In this document: one piece after another, positions 10,663-22,591 of the stretch
How positions within the stretch are numbered: position 1 is the stretch's first letter
Layout of the letters: every line of letters begins with the position of its first letter
DNA from: Pipra filicauda
Taxonomy: Eukaryota > Chordata > Aves > Passeriformes > Pipridae
Length of the DNA: 64,000 nucleotides
Assembly: GCF_003945595.2 (NCBI RefSeq)
Contig: NW_024104509.1
Coordinates: 620,001-684,000, forward strand
Direction: 5' to 3'
Position numbers and translations under genes: made by a program
The notes under the pieces: model-generated
What the model was told of the DNA's origin: nothing
The model's input: the letters and a program-made list of their open reading frames with translations, nothing else
Database searches by the model: none

Positions 10663-13249
10663 GAAGTATGAAAGACAAATTATAAACAGAAAGCTGTACT
10701 TATTAGTGTGATGTTTAAAGATGTTGCATTATCTGTTGATCTAGAGGAGTATTTGGAAAGATTTGTGTTTTTAGGGAGACTAGAACTTTATAAATGTTGC
10801 TGAAAATGACAATTAATATATGATTAGTTACACACCTGAAGGTGCTGACTTCACATAAGGGTCATCTTCTGTAATGTCTGAGAATTTAATTCTGCTTTCT
10901 TTTGCATGCCTGAGAGTTGCAAAGTTAAGTACTATTTGTTTTAATTATTATTTGTTTTGAGTGTATGATTAGCTTGCATTTCCACAGTGCATAGATTTGG
11001 CACTGCGAGAAGGTAAAATCCAGTGCAACGAATACAGTAAGAGTTATATCAGGACTTTTCAGTGTTTTGTTACTCATGATGAGATACTAAAATTACTAAC
11101 ATAGTTTTTTGCATCAGAAAAAAAGAACTGGGAACTGATGACAAGAAGGAGAAGAAAGGATTCAGAAAACGTAATTGGATGAGGATTCTAGACATGACAC
11201 ACAGTGAACAACAATGGAGAAACACTAGAAAAAAAACAGAGCAAAAAGAGCAAGAAATATTTAGTGTAGTGGTTCTTAGTTAAGTATGGTATGTTAACTC
11301 TACCCGAAAAGGAAAATCTGACTATCTAGATGCTAAATAAGCAATATAAATTAGGTAGAATAAAATAATACTTATTTTCCTTTTTACTATTCCATTAAAT
11401 GTGTAATATAACCCTGCAAAATAATGCAAAGAGATAATAAGTGCATCTGTTTGTTTGTTAAGGTCCAAGAGGAGATGTTCCTCAAGTATAGACCTAAATC
11501 TGAAAAGGGATGCTGGGGGAAAAAAATTCACAGTTACTGCCTACTTCATAACATATCTTTTCTATGGGGAAAAATTGTCTTTTGTCATGTTAACAATTAG
11601 TGAAATCATAATATCTATGGTACAATCTGCCAAAATGTGTTGGGTAACTTTGTAGATATTTCTGATCAGTAGTAAACAATCAATAAAATAGGAACATCCA
11701 GTACCTACTTTGAAAGGAGAACAGAAGTTGCATGTGTGTATATGTCCCATTAATTTTGCATCTTAACACCTATGTACCTTGTTACTGTATGTCTGTGTAC
11801 AGTCAGAATGTTTAGTAATCAGGTATTTGATATGATTGCTTATTATTGTCATATATATGTACTAATTCGGAAAAAAGTGGAAAAGCTTCCTAAAGTCTTG
11901 CAGTTCAAAACTGTTTTTGAGCCTTCCCTTGGAATATCTGTCTACTCCTCATCAGGCTGCATGTCTTGTTACTCCTTTAACTTCAGGCTTGAAAGAACAT
12001 GCACACATAAAAGGTTAAGGGGACATGAAAGAATCAACAGTTAATTCTGGTCTACGCTGAAAGATATTCTGTCCCCATCCTATCCCCACCCCAACAGGGT
12101 GACCTAAGTGAAATAAAGACTTATTATGGTTAATCAGAATTCTTCTATAGGTAACTTTAAAAGTGTGGAATTTGATTGCTAAGAAAACTTTTTGTAAATA
12201 CGAAAATATGTATTTGAAACATATGTTATTTTTCATGAGAAAACCAAGTGCCTCAAAATATGATCCCTTCCAGCTCAGGGTATTCTATAACTCTATGATT
12301 CTATGACCCAGGGGAAAATACATGGTATACAAGTGAGAATGTAGTCTCATCAGGGAAACAGGATGATGGAGTCTTGGTCTTCACCACCTTTTTAGCAAAA
12401 CTTTAGGATAGAGTCAGGGAAGAGAAAGCTTTTCCCTGCTTATGTAACTCTGTGGAAACAGTGGGTAAAGAACCGTGGTAGCTTACACTTGCTCTTGAAA
12501 TCAAGTTACTTGATTGCATGAGAGGTAAGTGGTTAGTGAAACTATGTAGGAGATGTGATTTGTATGAGATCTTTTTGAAAGAGCTTTCCTAGTGAAAGAG
12601 AGAGAGTTCCCTAAGAAAAGACTAGAGAAAGTAAAATTGTTGGTGACAGAAGGACTTTGGAAACTCCTTGAATGAAAAAGAACAGCCAAGAAAGAGGTGC
12701 AGGAGGAAGGCATGAGATGGAAAAGAACTTGAGAAGCAAGAGGGTTAGAGAAATTTGCTAAAGTTAACAGAAATTTTGGGCTGATTAAAAGAAAATTAAT
12801 GAGTTTAGTGGAAGAGATACCATAACAGCTTTGTTTTTCAAAGTTGTTTGTTTCCTTTGGGACATCTTTCTCACTGTGGTGGTTGGAGGAGAAAGCAGGA
12901 AAAAAGAGAATTGGTTTTGTATCGGCTAAGGAATTGCAGGATTCAAAAACTGGGTTTGATGTTCTCTGCCTTTATTTCAGGAAAGAGTGTAAGGAACTCA
13001 GACTAAGGAAGACCATAAAATAATTCATTAATCTTACAGATGGAACTATCTTGAGGTCTTTAGGAATACTTAATGCAAAAAATTCCACTGAGGTATTGAG
13101 CCATAAAATGGGTATTTTCACACAATTCCTTTGTAGACACTAAATCTAATTGGTTTATCATTCTAGAGCAGTTCTTTTCACTGGAAATCTAAAGGAACTC
13201 TGAAGGTGAATGAAACTTAACAAATAACAGCGTTTTTAAGACAGTTAAA
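10663..13249. other. Intergenic, mostly featureless
   Basis: AT-rich DNA with no gene seen. Bases 12258-12308 resemble a very short plus-strand CR1 tail (CCCTTCCAGCTCAGGG, then CTATGATTCTATGA). Confidence 0.5.
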
Positions 13250-13311
13250 GAATTTATTCTTTCACAACAAAGGGCCACAAAGCATACTTTTCTTTAAAAT
13301 GATGTTTTATC

Positions 13312-13334
13312 ATAATAATAATAATAATAATAAT
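13312..13334. repeat. (AAT)n microsatellite
   Basis: About eight ATA/AAT units in the probable PCSK5 3' UTR or just beyond it. Confidence 0.9.
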
Positions 13335-13467
13335 TAAAAATCATATTTCTGTGTTCTTTCAAGTTATCAAATAAGTGCTAAATATCCCCTTTGCTCTTTT
13401 CTGAACATGCTGAGCCATTTATAATAGAAATAGAAAAGCTGCTTGGGGCACATGTATGTGTACACCA

Positions 13468-13545
13468 TGCTTATTAACAATATTATTATTAACAATTATT
13501 ATTAACAATATTATTAACAATATTATTAACGCTTATTAACAATAC
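13468..13545. repeat. AT-rich tandem repeat, unit TTATTAACAATA
   Basis: TTATTAACAAT recurs five or six times with small spacing changes. It lies in the probable 3' UTR. Confidence 0.85.
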
Positions 13546-14328
13546 TCCCCTTTGTGGTAAATCCAGTACAATGAAAGATTAGTTGACAAACACTCACAGT
13601 AAGTTTTAATCAGAGGCTGATATATAAAATATTTCAGTTATATTTCATATAAACTGTGAATACAGTATGGTTGTGAGGAATAGTTACCATCAGAAATCTT
13701 AAAACTTCACATCATAGATGCCCGAATTCCCTGGAAAGAGTGCTATAAGGGTTATAAAGAGAAATGTGTTGGCTTCAGGGAACACAGATGCACCAGGTGA
13801 CGCCAATGAAGAAAACCTAGGTAAAGTCAGCCAAGTTGCCTACTCTATCATGAACTGCTGAGTAACTATAATCACAAAGTAGTAAAGTACTGTCACCCTA
13901 TCCCAGTGGCATTCATAAGGTAGATACATTCATTTTGCTTATCAAATTCATTTTGCTTATCACATTTCTGGTAGTGATTGACAAGGTTCTTAATAAGTGT
14001 GTGTGCATGGTTTGAAGCAAAGTTTGTATTACTTACAATGCACACAAATACATATTGGGAAAGGAATTATTCTCCACACAAATGCACAGAAACATAATCT
14101 CTTAACCAGACTATATCTGGAGTGATATTTAAAAGTCTAGAAATGATTTACGCAAAGCTTTAGGAAAAAATGTTTTTAGAAACCATTCTGCTCTCACAAT
14201 AACTATTAGCAAAAAATTTGGAGGTCAGCATGCTATCGAGTAACTAAATATACTTAACTAAATTGCTGTAATTTCATAAGAAAAACAACAGAGCAGGACC
14301 AATTTACTATTAGTAAGTTAGTAAAAAC

Positions 14329-14735
14329 TTATCTAAATGAATAACTTTCATCATCATATTCAAGTTCATCTTCCTCATCATCCTCCAAAAGTCCATATTT
14401 AAATTTGCGATAGATTGTGCCGTCCTGGCTCATGTATACAATGTCATCTTCTTCATCATCATCATCCTCATTTTCTCTATCTCTGTACTCAATCACTTGA
14501 TCCTCCTGGTAACTGGGACTCTTGTGGTAGTTGCTCACAGAGGAAGGAAAGGTTTTGGAGTGATTTCTCATTTTTTCATACCCACCTTTATTGACAGCCT
14601 GGGTTTTGGCTCTTGATCTTCTCCAGATGAATACAATGGCTCCAATGACAAGGAGAAGCAAAATGCAAATGATAACAAAGAAAGTAGTTTTGCTTTTTCT
14701 CTTGGGGGGTACAGTGTTCTGTAACACACAGTCAT
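14329..14735 (-). CDS. PCSK5: PCSK5 terminal exon: membrane anchor and acidic tail
   Basis: The last coding exon: 407 nt including TAA at 14329-14331, entered in phase 1 behind a T-rich acceptor (TTAACTGCTGTTGTAG). After DCVLQNTVPP and a basic stretch (KRKSK) comes one hydrophobic segment of about 21 residues (14620-14685). The basic stop-transfer WRRSR follows, then a cytosolic tail. The tail has QVIEYRDR, a first acidic cluster (14443-14472), a central segment with YRKFKYGLL, and a second acidic cluster (14347-14385) near the C terminus ESYSFR. Paired acidic clusters drive trans-Golgi retrieval of PC5/6B in mammals. The tail is strongly conserved, while the membrane segment is conserved only in character. 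The terminal residues differ slightly from the mammalian ending. Confidence 0.96.
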
Positions 14736-14783
14736 CTACAACAGCAGTTAAAAAAAAAATAAAAAAGATTATATGAGCTTGCG

Positions 14784-14812
14784 TGCATGTGTTTGTGTGT
14801 GTGTGTGTGCGG
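14784..14812. repeat. (GT)n microsatellite next to last-exon acceptor
   Basis: A short GT run 50-75 nt upstream (in transcript sense) of the terminal exon acceptor. On the transcript it reads as CA repeats. Confidence 0.85.
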
Positions 14813-15320
14813 TATATCTGTCTTAAAAAAGCCCAGTACAGTGTTTAGGACTGTTTACATTTTTAAAATCATTTGACTAGATAGCTTACTTTTCCAGTAG
14901 CACAACTGTATTTTTGTAGCTGTGATACTGTAAGGATGTCAACAAGGTTGTTGAGATACCTATTCTTCTTTATTTGATTCAAAATAATCAGAAAGAATCA
15001 GAAAAGCTAGCAGGCAGGCACACAAATGAAATTATTCAGATTTCTACTCATTGAAGCAAGCACTTCTCAGTCATCCGGTTTATAAAATGCCTGGCCATTT
15101 GACATAATGGTTGTGAGAGAAGTTGCCATCTCCAGCATCAGTTGCTATTGCTGTTATTTTTGTAAAGCCTTTCCCATTTTGGTGATGGAGCAGTAGAAAC
15201 ACACTGCCAACAGCTCAGCAGCATATTTTTGGTCTATTCTCCTTTTGATTTTTAAATGTCAGCCTAATCAGCCATAAAACCCTTCAGCACTATTACTGCT
15301 CTTCTACTGCATGGTCCTAC

Positions 15321-15605
15321 CTTGTGTTTCACTGCAGTCACAGCACTCTGTGTTGCCTGCTGGATCAGAGTCACTGCAGCAGGGCAGGCAGCGGCTTTCC
15401 TCTAGGTAGAGCTGCATGTTAGCTGGACAGACTGTGCAGTTGAGAGGACCAGGTCCCTTGCACTCAGTGCATGAGCTGTCGCATTTCTCACACTTGGGTT
15501 CATCCTCCTTCAAACACAGAACACAAGCAATGCACCTTTCATTTTGGATTCTTGGGATCTGATCTGATAGTTCTGTCCTTTCATTCACTATCTGGGTGAT
15601 CATCT
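15321..15605 (-). CDS. PCSK5: PCSK5 exon o: extended juxtamembrane cysteine-rich exon
   Basis: A 285-nt exon in phase 1-1. Its second part (CEKCDSSCTECKGPGPLNC, CPANMQLYL, CLPCC and ECCDC) matches the mammalian juxtamembrane region with its double-cysteine pairs. The first part is unusual: about 27 residues beginning MITQIVNERTE, with three extra cysteines (CIACVLC), where mammals as I recall have a short linker after Val-Gly-Glu. The chosen acceptor (CATGGTGCCCAG) gives the conserved Glu at the junction and the right phase, but its pyrimidine tract is poor. A pyrimidine-rich AG at about 15513 would shift the frame into a stop. The donor is CAAG|GTAGGA. Confidence 0.8.
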
Positions 15606-17061
15606 CTGGGCACCATGAGTGTCAATGGCAAATACAGTAGCAAATCTAAAATTTCCTATTTCCTGAGTTCTCAGTGGTCTGCTTGTAGGGGGATGGGATA
15701 AATTGTTGTTGGAGATTAGAGATCTCATCTAGCTAGACAGGAAGGTAAAGTTTATTCAAACTGCAAGCTCTTTTGGCCAGAAAGTGTGTTTTTGTTTTAC
15801 TAGTCCCACGCTAGCAGATCTATGGTAGTTCAGCAGTAATGATGGTAAAGTGACTTTCCAGAAGCTTTCTCAAGAATATCATTAAAACTAACTGACATGG
15901 AAGAAGCAACATGAAATATCCCAGGGAAAGAAAAAAAAAAGACAGCTGAGAAAATGCATTTTCTTTCTAACCGGAGAATGAGCAGAAGTAAGGAATAAAG
16001 ATGGCTGGAAATTTTCTATCAAAACAGATTTCTATTAGATTGTGTTCATTCTTTTCTACAAAACCAGGTTAGATTCAAATACTCTTCTCAAATTCCAGAT
16101 AGGCTGCTAGGACCCTCTGTGTACAAAGACCACCAAAGGTCACTGTGGTCACACATGCCTTGCAGAATGCTCTGAGGCCAGGTGTTTCAGAGTTTCCAGC
16201 ATTCACAATTCCTGGCTGACCGGAGAAAAAACTTTATTTTTCTGCTGTGGGACCAAGGACCCCACTGTGAGGATTTGGAAACTCTAATAAACTTTCACCA
16301 AACTTGCTGTCAGACTTGCAAGGCTGCTTATCCTGAATTGAAGAACCTGTGCAAGATGGGAGAATCATAGCAGATCATAATTTCTTAGAGTCAAAGCTTT
16401 TGCAAAGACCTGCGGATCTCTGTGGTCTCCAGCTCTTAGGCTGTTTTCTCACTGGTGTGAAGTAGCCCTGCTAAGGGGATATTCCAGGCCAGAGACTCCA
16501 GGGTATGCAACATCTCAGGCAAGCTGCTATGCTTTCACGATATACTCTTGAATAAACATTTTTGGAAGGCAGTTGGTGCAGAAATCTGGAAGCTGGAGTG
16601 CCCAGACTTGTGGCACAGACCCAAATCTAACTGTGGTCCTATTCTTCTAAATACACAGCTCTGTTAACTTTAGCCTGTCCCTCCACTAGAGGTTTGTGCC
16701 AGCAAAGCTCTCAATCAGAAATGCAAAATGATTTCTTACAGAAAAGGCATCAGAAATCCATGGGCAAATCTCAGTTATACTGAAATATATAATGATATTA
16801 GCTCTTTGACTAATATAGTTGATTTTGTTCACATGATATGATATCATCAAACAATGTTTTGATATCATTGTTGACTATAGAGGATTACTCTATAGTCGAC
16901 AACCCCAGAAAGAGAAACAAACAGGTAAACATACTTAAAGATAAGCACACTTAAAAACTCAGCAAAGAGCAATCTGTTCCTAGTATTGTGTAAGATTCAC
17001 AGCAGAAAAAGCCTACAGAGGGGTACCTCTTGTCCCGGTGTCTCCTGGACTTTGTATTCAC
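15606..17061 (-). other. PCSK5: PCSK5 intron n-o
   Basis: GT-AG intron without a recognised mobile element. It contains the short hairpin at 16873-16897. Confidence 0.8.
16873..16897. repeat. 10-bp inverted repeat, 5-nt loop
   Basis: GACTATAGAG (16873-16882) pairs with CTCTATAGTC (16888-16897). Just before it, TGATATCAT occurs twice (about 16839-16869). Confidence 0.85.
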
Positions 17062-17142
17062 CTACAAAACAGTCTGAGTTGCACATTCCACCTAATAAAC
17101 TGTAGCTCCATACGCAAGATGTGCAGCTGAATGCTCCCTTTC
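17062..17142 (-). CDS. PCSK5: PCSK5 exon n: last full furin-like repeat segment
   Basis: An 81-nt exon in phase 1-1, too short to stand out by reading-frame length. It reads KGAFSCTSCVWSYSLLGGMC, then NSDCFV, with Gly codons split at both ends. KGA-C-SCVWSY-L-GG-C-SDC-VG is nearly identical to the mammalian sequence. The acceptor is TTTGCTCTTCTAG and the donor is GTAG|GTGAATAC. Confidence 0.94.
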
Positions 17143-17668
17143 CTAGAAGAGCAAATGAAACAACAAGATTACAACAGGAAAATTGTCAGCTAATTTCCTT
17201 TAAAAATCATACTGACCACTACCACTAAAACAAAAGGGTATTTGTCAACAATAAGAATCACTGGTGAGGAGTTCAGCATGAAGAGTTTGGTATTAGAAAG
17301 AGGTTGGTATTAGAAGAAGCTTGGGCCTTGTCTTGTTTTTTTATGTGCCCACAAAATGTATTTATGTGTTTTTATATTCATGAAAAGATGATTCTGGAAT
17401 CAGTTGTACAGGGAAGCTCTGACACATTCAGGAAAATCAATTAGGTCAGTGTGCTGAAGTAAAATTGTGGAGAACCTTAGCCAAAAGCTGTCCTTCACAA
17501 AATCCATACTTATTAGCCCTGCTAACCAACTGATTAATGCTGCTTGCTTCAGAAATAGATTAATTAGGAAAACTAAGAATCTGAATTCATGTGTGTCACT
17601 ATATGTATATATTTTTATTTTTTTTTTTACCCTAAAGATATGCTCTATGGGTCTTTACTCTTCCCATT

Positions 17669-17748
17669 GCAGACTGTGTGTTGTGTGGTTGGAATTAGGT
17701 TCCACTGTGCAGACTGTGCAGATGTGTGGTTGGAATTAGGTTCCTTGG
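17669..17748. repeat. 40-bp direct tandem duplication
   Basis: GCAGACTGTG followed by TGTGTGGTTGGAATTAGG occurs at 17669 and again at 17709, with a few changes between copies. It lies in the intron between exons m and n. Confidence 0.85.
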
Positions 17749-18296
17749 CTTGACTTTTACATAGCAGTATACAGTAGGATGGCTCAGAGAATAAGGTATA
17801 TTTCACTTATTATTCAGTATTTGTGTGAGAAATGAGGTCCAGCTCTGCAACTAACAGAGCCCATTTTTTGAAGCTCATGGGCATCTTTGAGAGAGGCTTG
17901 GCTGATGGAAAATTCATTACCGTTGTCCATTTGTTTTCCTTCATTGACTTGGCAACGGAACTCAGTTCCAGCCCTCCCTGTTAAGTGGCTGTCTTTACAT
18001 TTGTGCTCTGTGCTTGAGGAAGCCCTGCGGACTGCTTGGCAGGAATTCATATCCTTATTTTCATCTCAGTTGTTCAATACTGTAAAAGTAAGGTGGCAGC
18101 AGGGAACAGTCAGTGCAGCAAGTCATCCAGGGCCAGGGAGAGGTCTGCATCACCCACTGTAGCTACTCAGGTCACTGCCAGGTTTGTAGCACTGTACGTG
18201 TAATGTATCTTTGTGAAGTGTTTCCAAATCTTGGAGGAGAGATTACAGGTGTTTCAGTGACGCCTTTTTTGCTCAAAGCAGAGTGTAAGCTTTTAC

Positions 18297-18514
18297 CTTC
18301 ACAAGTTAGACAGGAAGGGTGGCATCTTTCACAGACATTGTTGTCCTTGTTTTCATAGTAGTACTGAGGACAAGAGCTAACACATTCATTCTTCGAGTGC
18401 AACAGGTAGAAATATGTATCACATAAAAGACAATCTGTGGGTTGAGGTCCCGTACACTCCTTACAACTCTTGTGGCATCTCTCACATAATCCAGTGGAAT
18501 TTTGTGCAAAATAC
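18297..18514 (-). CDS. PCSK5: PCSK5 exon m: furin-like repeat (218 nt)
   Basis: A 218-nt exon entering in phase 2 and leaving in phase 1. It begins YFAQNSTGLCERCHKSCK with a sequon (NST), continues ECTGPQPTDCLLCDTYFYLL and SKNECVSSCPQYYYE, and ends CERCHPSCLTCE. The NSTG-CERC and G-RPTDCL-like landmarks are shared with mammals. The acceptor is TGATCTGTTTCAG and the donor is GAAG|GTAAAAGC. Confidence 0.94.
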
Positions 18515-19553
18515 CTGAAACAGATCAGACAGTCATAACTTTGCATAAAGCTCAGCAGTGACAGGAAAACCAAAACATATTTATTTCTTAGCTTTTTACT
18601 GTGATTACATCAATGTATAAAAATTATTTTAATGTGAACACAGTAATTACTTGCAATCTCAGTGAAAATAGAATTAATTTCCTTTTAATTTCCCTTGGCT
18701 ATTGGAGTTCAGCTATAAAGCAAGACTTTGTAAACTGAAGGTGTATAAAGCAATACTTTCTAAAATCTAGAGTGAATTCAGTCACAAACTATATAAATAG
18801 GCAGAGCTCAAAAAAGCTCAACTCTGCTTTGACTCTATTCACCCAAGTTATGCTCTCAGGTAAAAAGAAGAATTGATACACTGGGGTTTTGCTAAAATGC
18901 AGTCATTGTAGACCTCCAGTTTAATGGGATGATAATTTAACAGCCAGTGCAATCGTACTCTACTTTTAAACTAAAGGGATCTGAAACAGAAATCATAGGT
19001 CCACTTTCTAAATTTGAATTTCTGAGATATAGTCACAAGAGCACACTGAATTCACATTTTGAACTTAAATGGATTCATTAAAGAAGTTTCTGTCTAGAAT
19101 TACAAGTGCTCAGTTGAGAGGTGTTTTAATGGTTGTTTTTATTATCACCCATTATAAACATTCACTAAATGCAAAAAAAAAGTAACTTCATCGAAACTTC
19201 AGGGGAAGCTGCAAAGGTTCTTGAGGAAAGTTACACTGCTTCCTGTGCTCAAGCTGATGGACAGATAAGTTCATATACTTATTCTGGTTCACACTGTTCT
19301 GTATAGATATAGCCTCAGATCACCTCTGGAGTATAAGAATGACCACACCATATCAAAATGGTCCCAACTTGGGCACCAACTAAGAGTTTTCTACTGTGGG
19401 GGGAGGTTTTCTACCACCTCTGTAGTGGAACAACATAAGAAATTTTCACCTGAAACAAAACACAGTTCTACTGAAGTAGAATACTGCTGAGTGATCTAAT
19501 TTCTCAAAGCTCTCTCTGTGGTACAGCTCTTAGCAAAAGATCTTGGACCTTAC

Positions 19554-19731
19554 CCTGATGGACACTGGTTTACGCATCCTTTTCCTTGTCTGTACCAACC
19601 CGGTTTGCAGGAAAGGCACTGTGAGCTGTATCTTCCAGTGCAAGTGACACAGGCACTGTGACATGCAGAACATTGCCCCTCATCACTATCAGCATAATAT
19701 CCATCTGGACATGTTTCAACGCAGGTTGTAT
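19554..19731 (-). CDS. PCSK5: PCSK5 exon l: furin-like repeat
   Basis: A 178-nt exon from phase 1 to phase 2. It reads TTCVETCPDGYYADSDEG, then CSACHSACVTCTGRYSSQC and SCKPGWYRQGKGC, ending CPSG with the Gly codon split GG|G. GYYAD, GR-S-QC and PGW- -GK-C landmarks match the mammalian protein. The acceptor is TTGTTGTCTGTGCAG and the donor is CAGG|GTAAGG. Confidence 0.93.
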
Positions 19732-21922
19732 CTGCACAGACAACAATGCAGAATAATGCATCATATTCAGTATCTGCTGCTATAAAACAACTCATACAGT
19801 TGTGCTAGAGCAAACTCTGTAACAGGAGATGCTGATATACATGTACCAGAACAAGAAAAGCAAATGTTGGGATATATAAATTATTTTTTGATTCTTCTAA
19901 GTCTTGTTAATTTATTGATCCTCATTTTGGTGTCTTATGTATATTAGCAGGCTCTGCAGAACAAATAAGTTTTTTACTTTAGGGAATATAAATGTATAAA
20001 CATAATAATAAACAGAAGATGTGATCTCTTTTGGAATAATCAAAAGAAATCTTATCCCAGTGATGTTGAGGCTTAGAGATGTAAAAGAACTGATAGTATT
20101 TACAACACAGAAACTACAGATAGCTGAGCCAAGTGATTTAAAGAAAAAATGAGGAGGGGAACTGAGGCAGCCAGTCAGGCAACACCCAGTTACTGTATAA
20201 CTAGGTGAATTGTCTTGAAGAAGTTCACAAGGAGGTCATTTAGAACTCTGAGGGGCTCCAGACAGGAAAGACCACTAAGACCCTCGATGAAGACCCTCAG
20301 AGACCTTATAAGGCTAAGCATATATGATAATAAATGTTGGGAAGCATCATGAATATGTGACAGGAATGCAGGGAACAAAAAATGAATAATCATGTAAGGC
20401 TGACATATAAGGTGTAGTGAAGATAGCTTGATGTGCATTTTGGCAAAATGACGACCAATGTACCCGGCGCCAACTAAAGAATGCCTGATTTCTAACTCAC
20501 AAATTGAGTCTTAGAGATTTCTTTTAAGTGCCACTTTTAGGCAACACTAGTAATGAGGAAACTTTCTATCTGCATTGCCATTTTCCTTACGTTTTGCTCT
20601 AAGCATCAATCTCATTGCATTCTGTGTATATGACAAATCGGATGGTATATCTGAGATTTAATGACATTTATTTACTGATCTTTACCCTTGTCTGTGGCTG
20701 CTACTTAATATGGGATTAAATGTCTGTAATGCTGCCAAGTGTACCAGGTAGATCCCACTTTTTTTTTTCAGTGAAATTTCAGTCTTTAAAATAGGAATCC
20801 TGAATGAGAAGTTAAGACTAATCTAACAAGCTGCAAGTGCATCAAGCTAAGAGAGGAGTAATTACTCATGAGTTACTTGTACTTATTACATAGCTTGTCT
20901 TGATAGTTTTGCTGCTTAGGTTGCAACTGGGCAAAGGAAGATACTTCTATTTATTTCTAGGTTTTGCGGGGGCAAGTGTTGTGTTTTTTTTCTTTTTTGC
21001 ATTTCTTTCTCAACTCCAGGATGTTTCTTTACATGCTTCCATTAACTTTACCAATTGTAATGGTGCAAAGCAGCTGGGTGTGTTGATAAAAAAGACAGGT
21101 CTGATGCAAGGCCTCAGAAATTTAAGAATGCAAAATCTGCATTAGAATTAGACTCAAAAAGCTTAGGTTCAGTTTCAATCCACATTCTCTCTAGATTTTT
21201 CCTGCATGAAAGATAATTTAATAATTTTTTTCTCCCAGTTGTTTTCTAAATTTTTTGTTTACTTTTAGAAGAATATGCAAAGAAGCAATTTTTAAGTTCT
21301 AGGATTTAATGCTTTTTACAAATTAGTTTCTGAGACAGTATAGTCTTTTGCTTCAAATCGGAAAAGTAGCTTTGCACCTCAGCCACCCACTAGATACTGA
21401 CCTAGGGGTCCATATCACTTTTTAACAGCTCTGTTTATGTATTTCTTTACTCATCAGACCTCTGCACAGATTAAACAAGTCAACATGAAAATGTGAACCC
21501 TTTGTGGATACAGTTACAAAAAAACCCAACTCCCACAAAAAACCAACAACTCCCCAAACAAACAAACAAATAAAACCAAACAAAAAAAAATGCTAAGGAT
21601 AGCCTTCTTTTTTTTTTAAGGTCAGGAAAAAACAGGAACAGTACATACCAAGGAAATTAAACATATGAGTTTTGTTTAGCCATGGAGTTTGTTGCTACTT
21701 AAAAGTCTGTCTTTGGCCTCAGTGGCAAGCCCAGTCTCATAAAGAGTTTCCAGGTAGCCTCACAGAAGAAATTATCTCTGCACAATTTACCTACTTGTCA
21801 GGTCAACTTTACAGTATTTATTGGTTGATGCAGCCCTAGATATTGTATAAATGTGACAGAGACTTGCCTACTTCATGCTTTGGGTGTAGAATGAAATCTA
21901 GAGGCAGGAGCGAGACACTTAC
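19732..21922 (-). other. PCSK5: PCSK5 intron k-l
   Basis: A 2.2-kb intron, AT-rich with A-rich and T-rich tracts around 21520-21620. No recognised repeat family or extra cysteine-rich exon. Confidence 0.7.
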
Positions 21923-22153
21923 CGAGAAGATAGCGGTTATTTGCACAGCTAAGACACTGGTGTTCAGTGGGTCCTGAGCAGTGGAAGCATTTCTTGTGAC
22001 AAGACTTGCAAGTCTGAGTTTCCTCAGCGTAGAACTCAGTGGGAGAGCAGTACTCAGATACCGCACAGTGCCCATCACGGTTCAATATCTGGCCATTTCT
22101 GCAAGTAAGGCAGGCATCGGAAGAAGAACAAGTCTGGCATGTCCTGTTGCACG
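21923..22153 (-). CDS. PCSK5: PCSK5 exon k: furin-like repeat
   Basis: A 231-nt exon in phase 1-1. It reads CNRTCQTCSSSDACLTCRNG, then CSPTEFYAEE and CKSCHKKCFHCSGPTEHQC. CSPSE-like and KCFHC-GP features match mammals. NRT is a possible glycosylation site. The acceptor is TTTGTCCATTTCAG and the donor is CTCG|GTAAGTG. The frame stays open past the donor into the intron; the phase match to exon l through a split Asp codon supports the chosen edge. Confidence 0.93.
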
Positions 22154-22591
22154 CTGAAATGGACAAACAATAGGAACATCACCACTTCTTGCTGCATCAG
22201 AGTATTATTACAGCTTTAATTTTGAAAGAAGCAGTTGTCATCTCAGGATGAAAGGCTGAAAGAAATTATTGTCAATCTTGTGCAGACAGTTCCTTACATT
22301 TTTTTCTGAACCAGCACTGGTTTTGCAACATATGGTCTCTGGCAATTCTCAACATTTTACCATAGTGGTTGCCCATAATATTAAACATATGTAGCTCTGC
22401 TACCTCCCTCTCTGCTTTCTTCAAATTTTGCTGTTCTGAGACAAGCCTTGTTATTTTTCTGCATTAGCTACCTCCTTTGATTCCAGGACACTGCTATCGA
22501 CCTTGGCTGGCACACACACTTTTTGAACATGGCCTTTAAACAGACCCATTTGTATCTCAGTACTGTTTTGGGGAAAACAACAGCTGCCAAC

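Larger units (their letters stand above)
13250..14328 (-). other. PCSK5: Probable PCSK5 3' UTR
   Basis: AT-rich DNA after the stop codon with no open frame of note. An AATAAA on the minus strand lies at 13253-13258 and is the first canonical poly(A) signal I noticed after the stop. It would give a 3' UTR of about 1.1 kb. The region contains the AAT and TTAACAAT repeats described separately, so length may vary between individuals. The true cleavage site is inferred, and later signals (for example near 12971) are possible. Confidence 0.4.

Noticed and set aside
13468..13545. Regularly repeated AT-rich units that might suggest a CRISPR array
   Set aside because: The units are about 12 bp without unique spacers, in a vertebrate genome. 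It is a simple tandem repeat.
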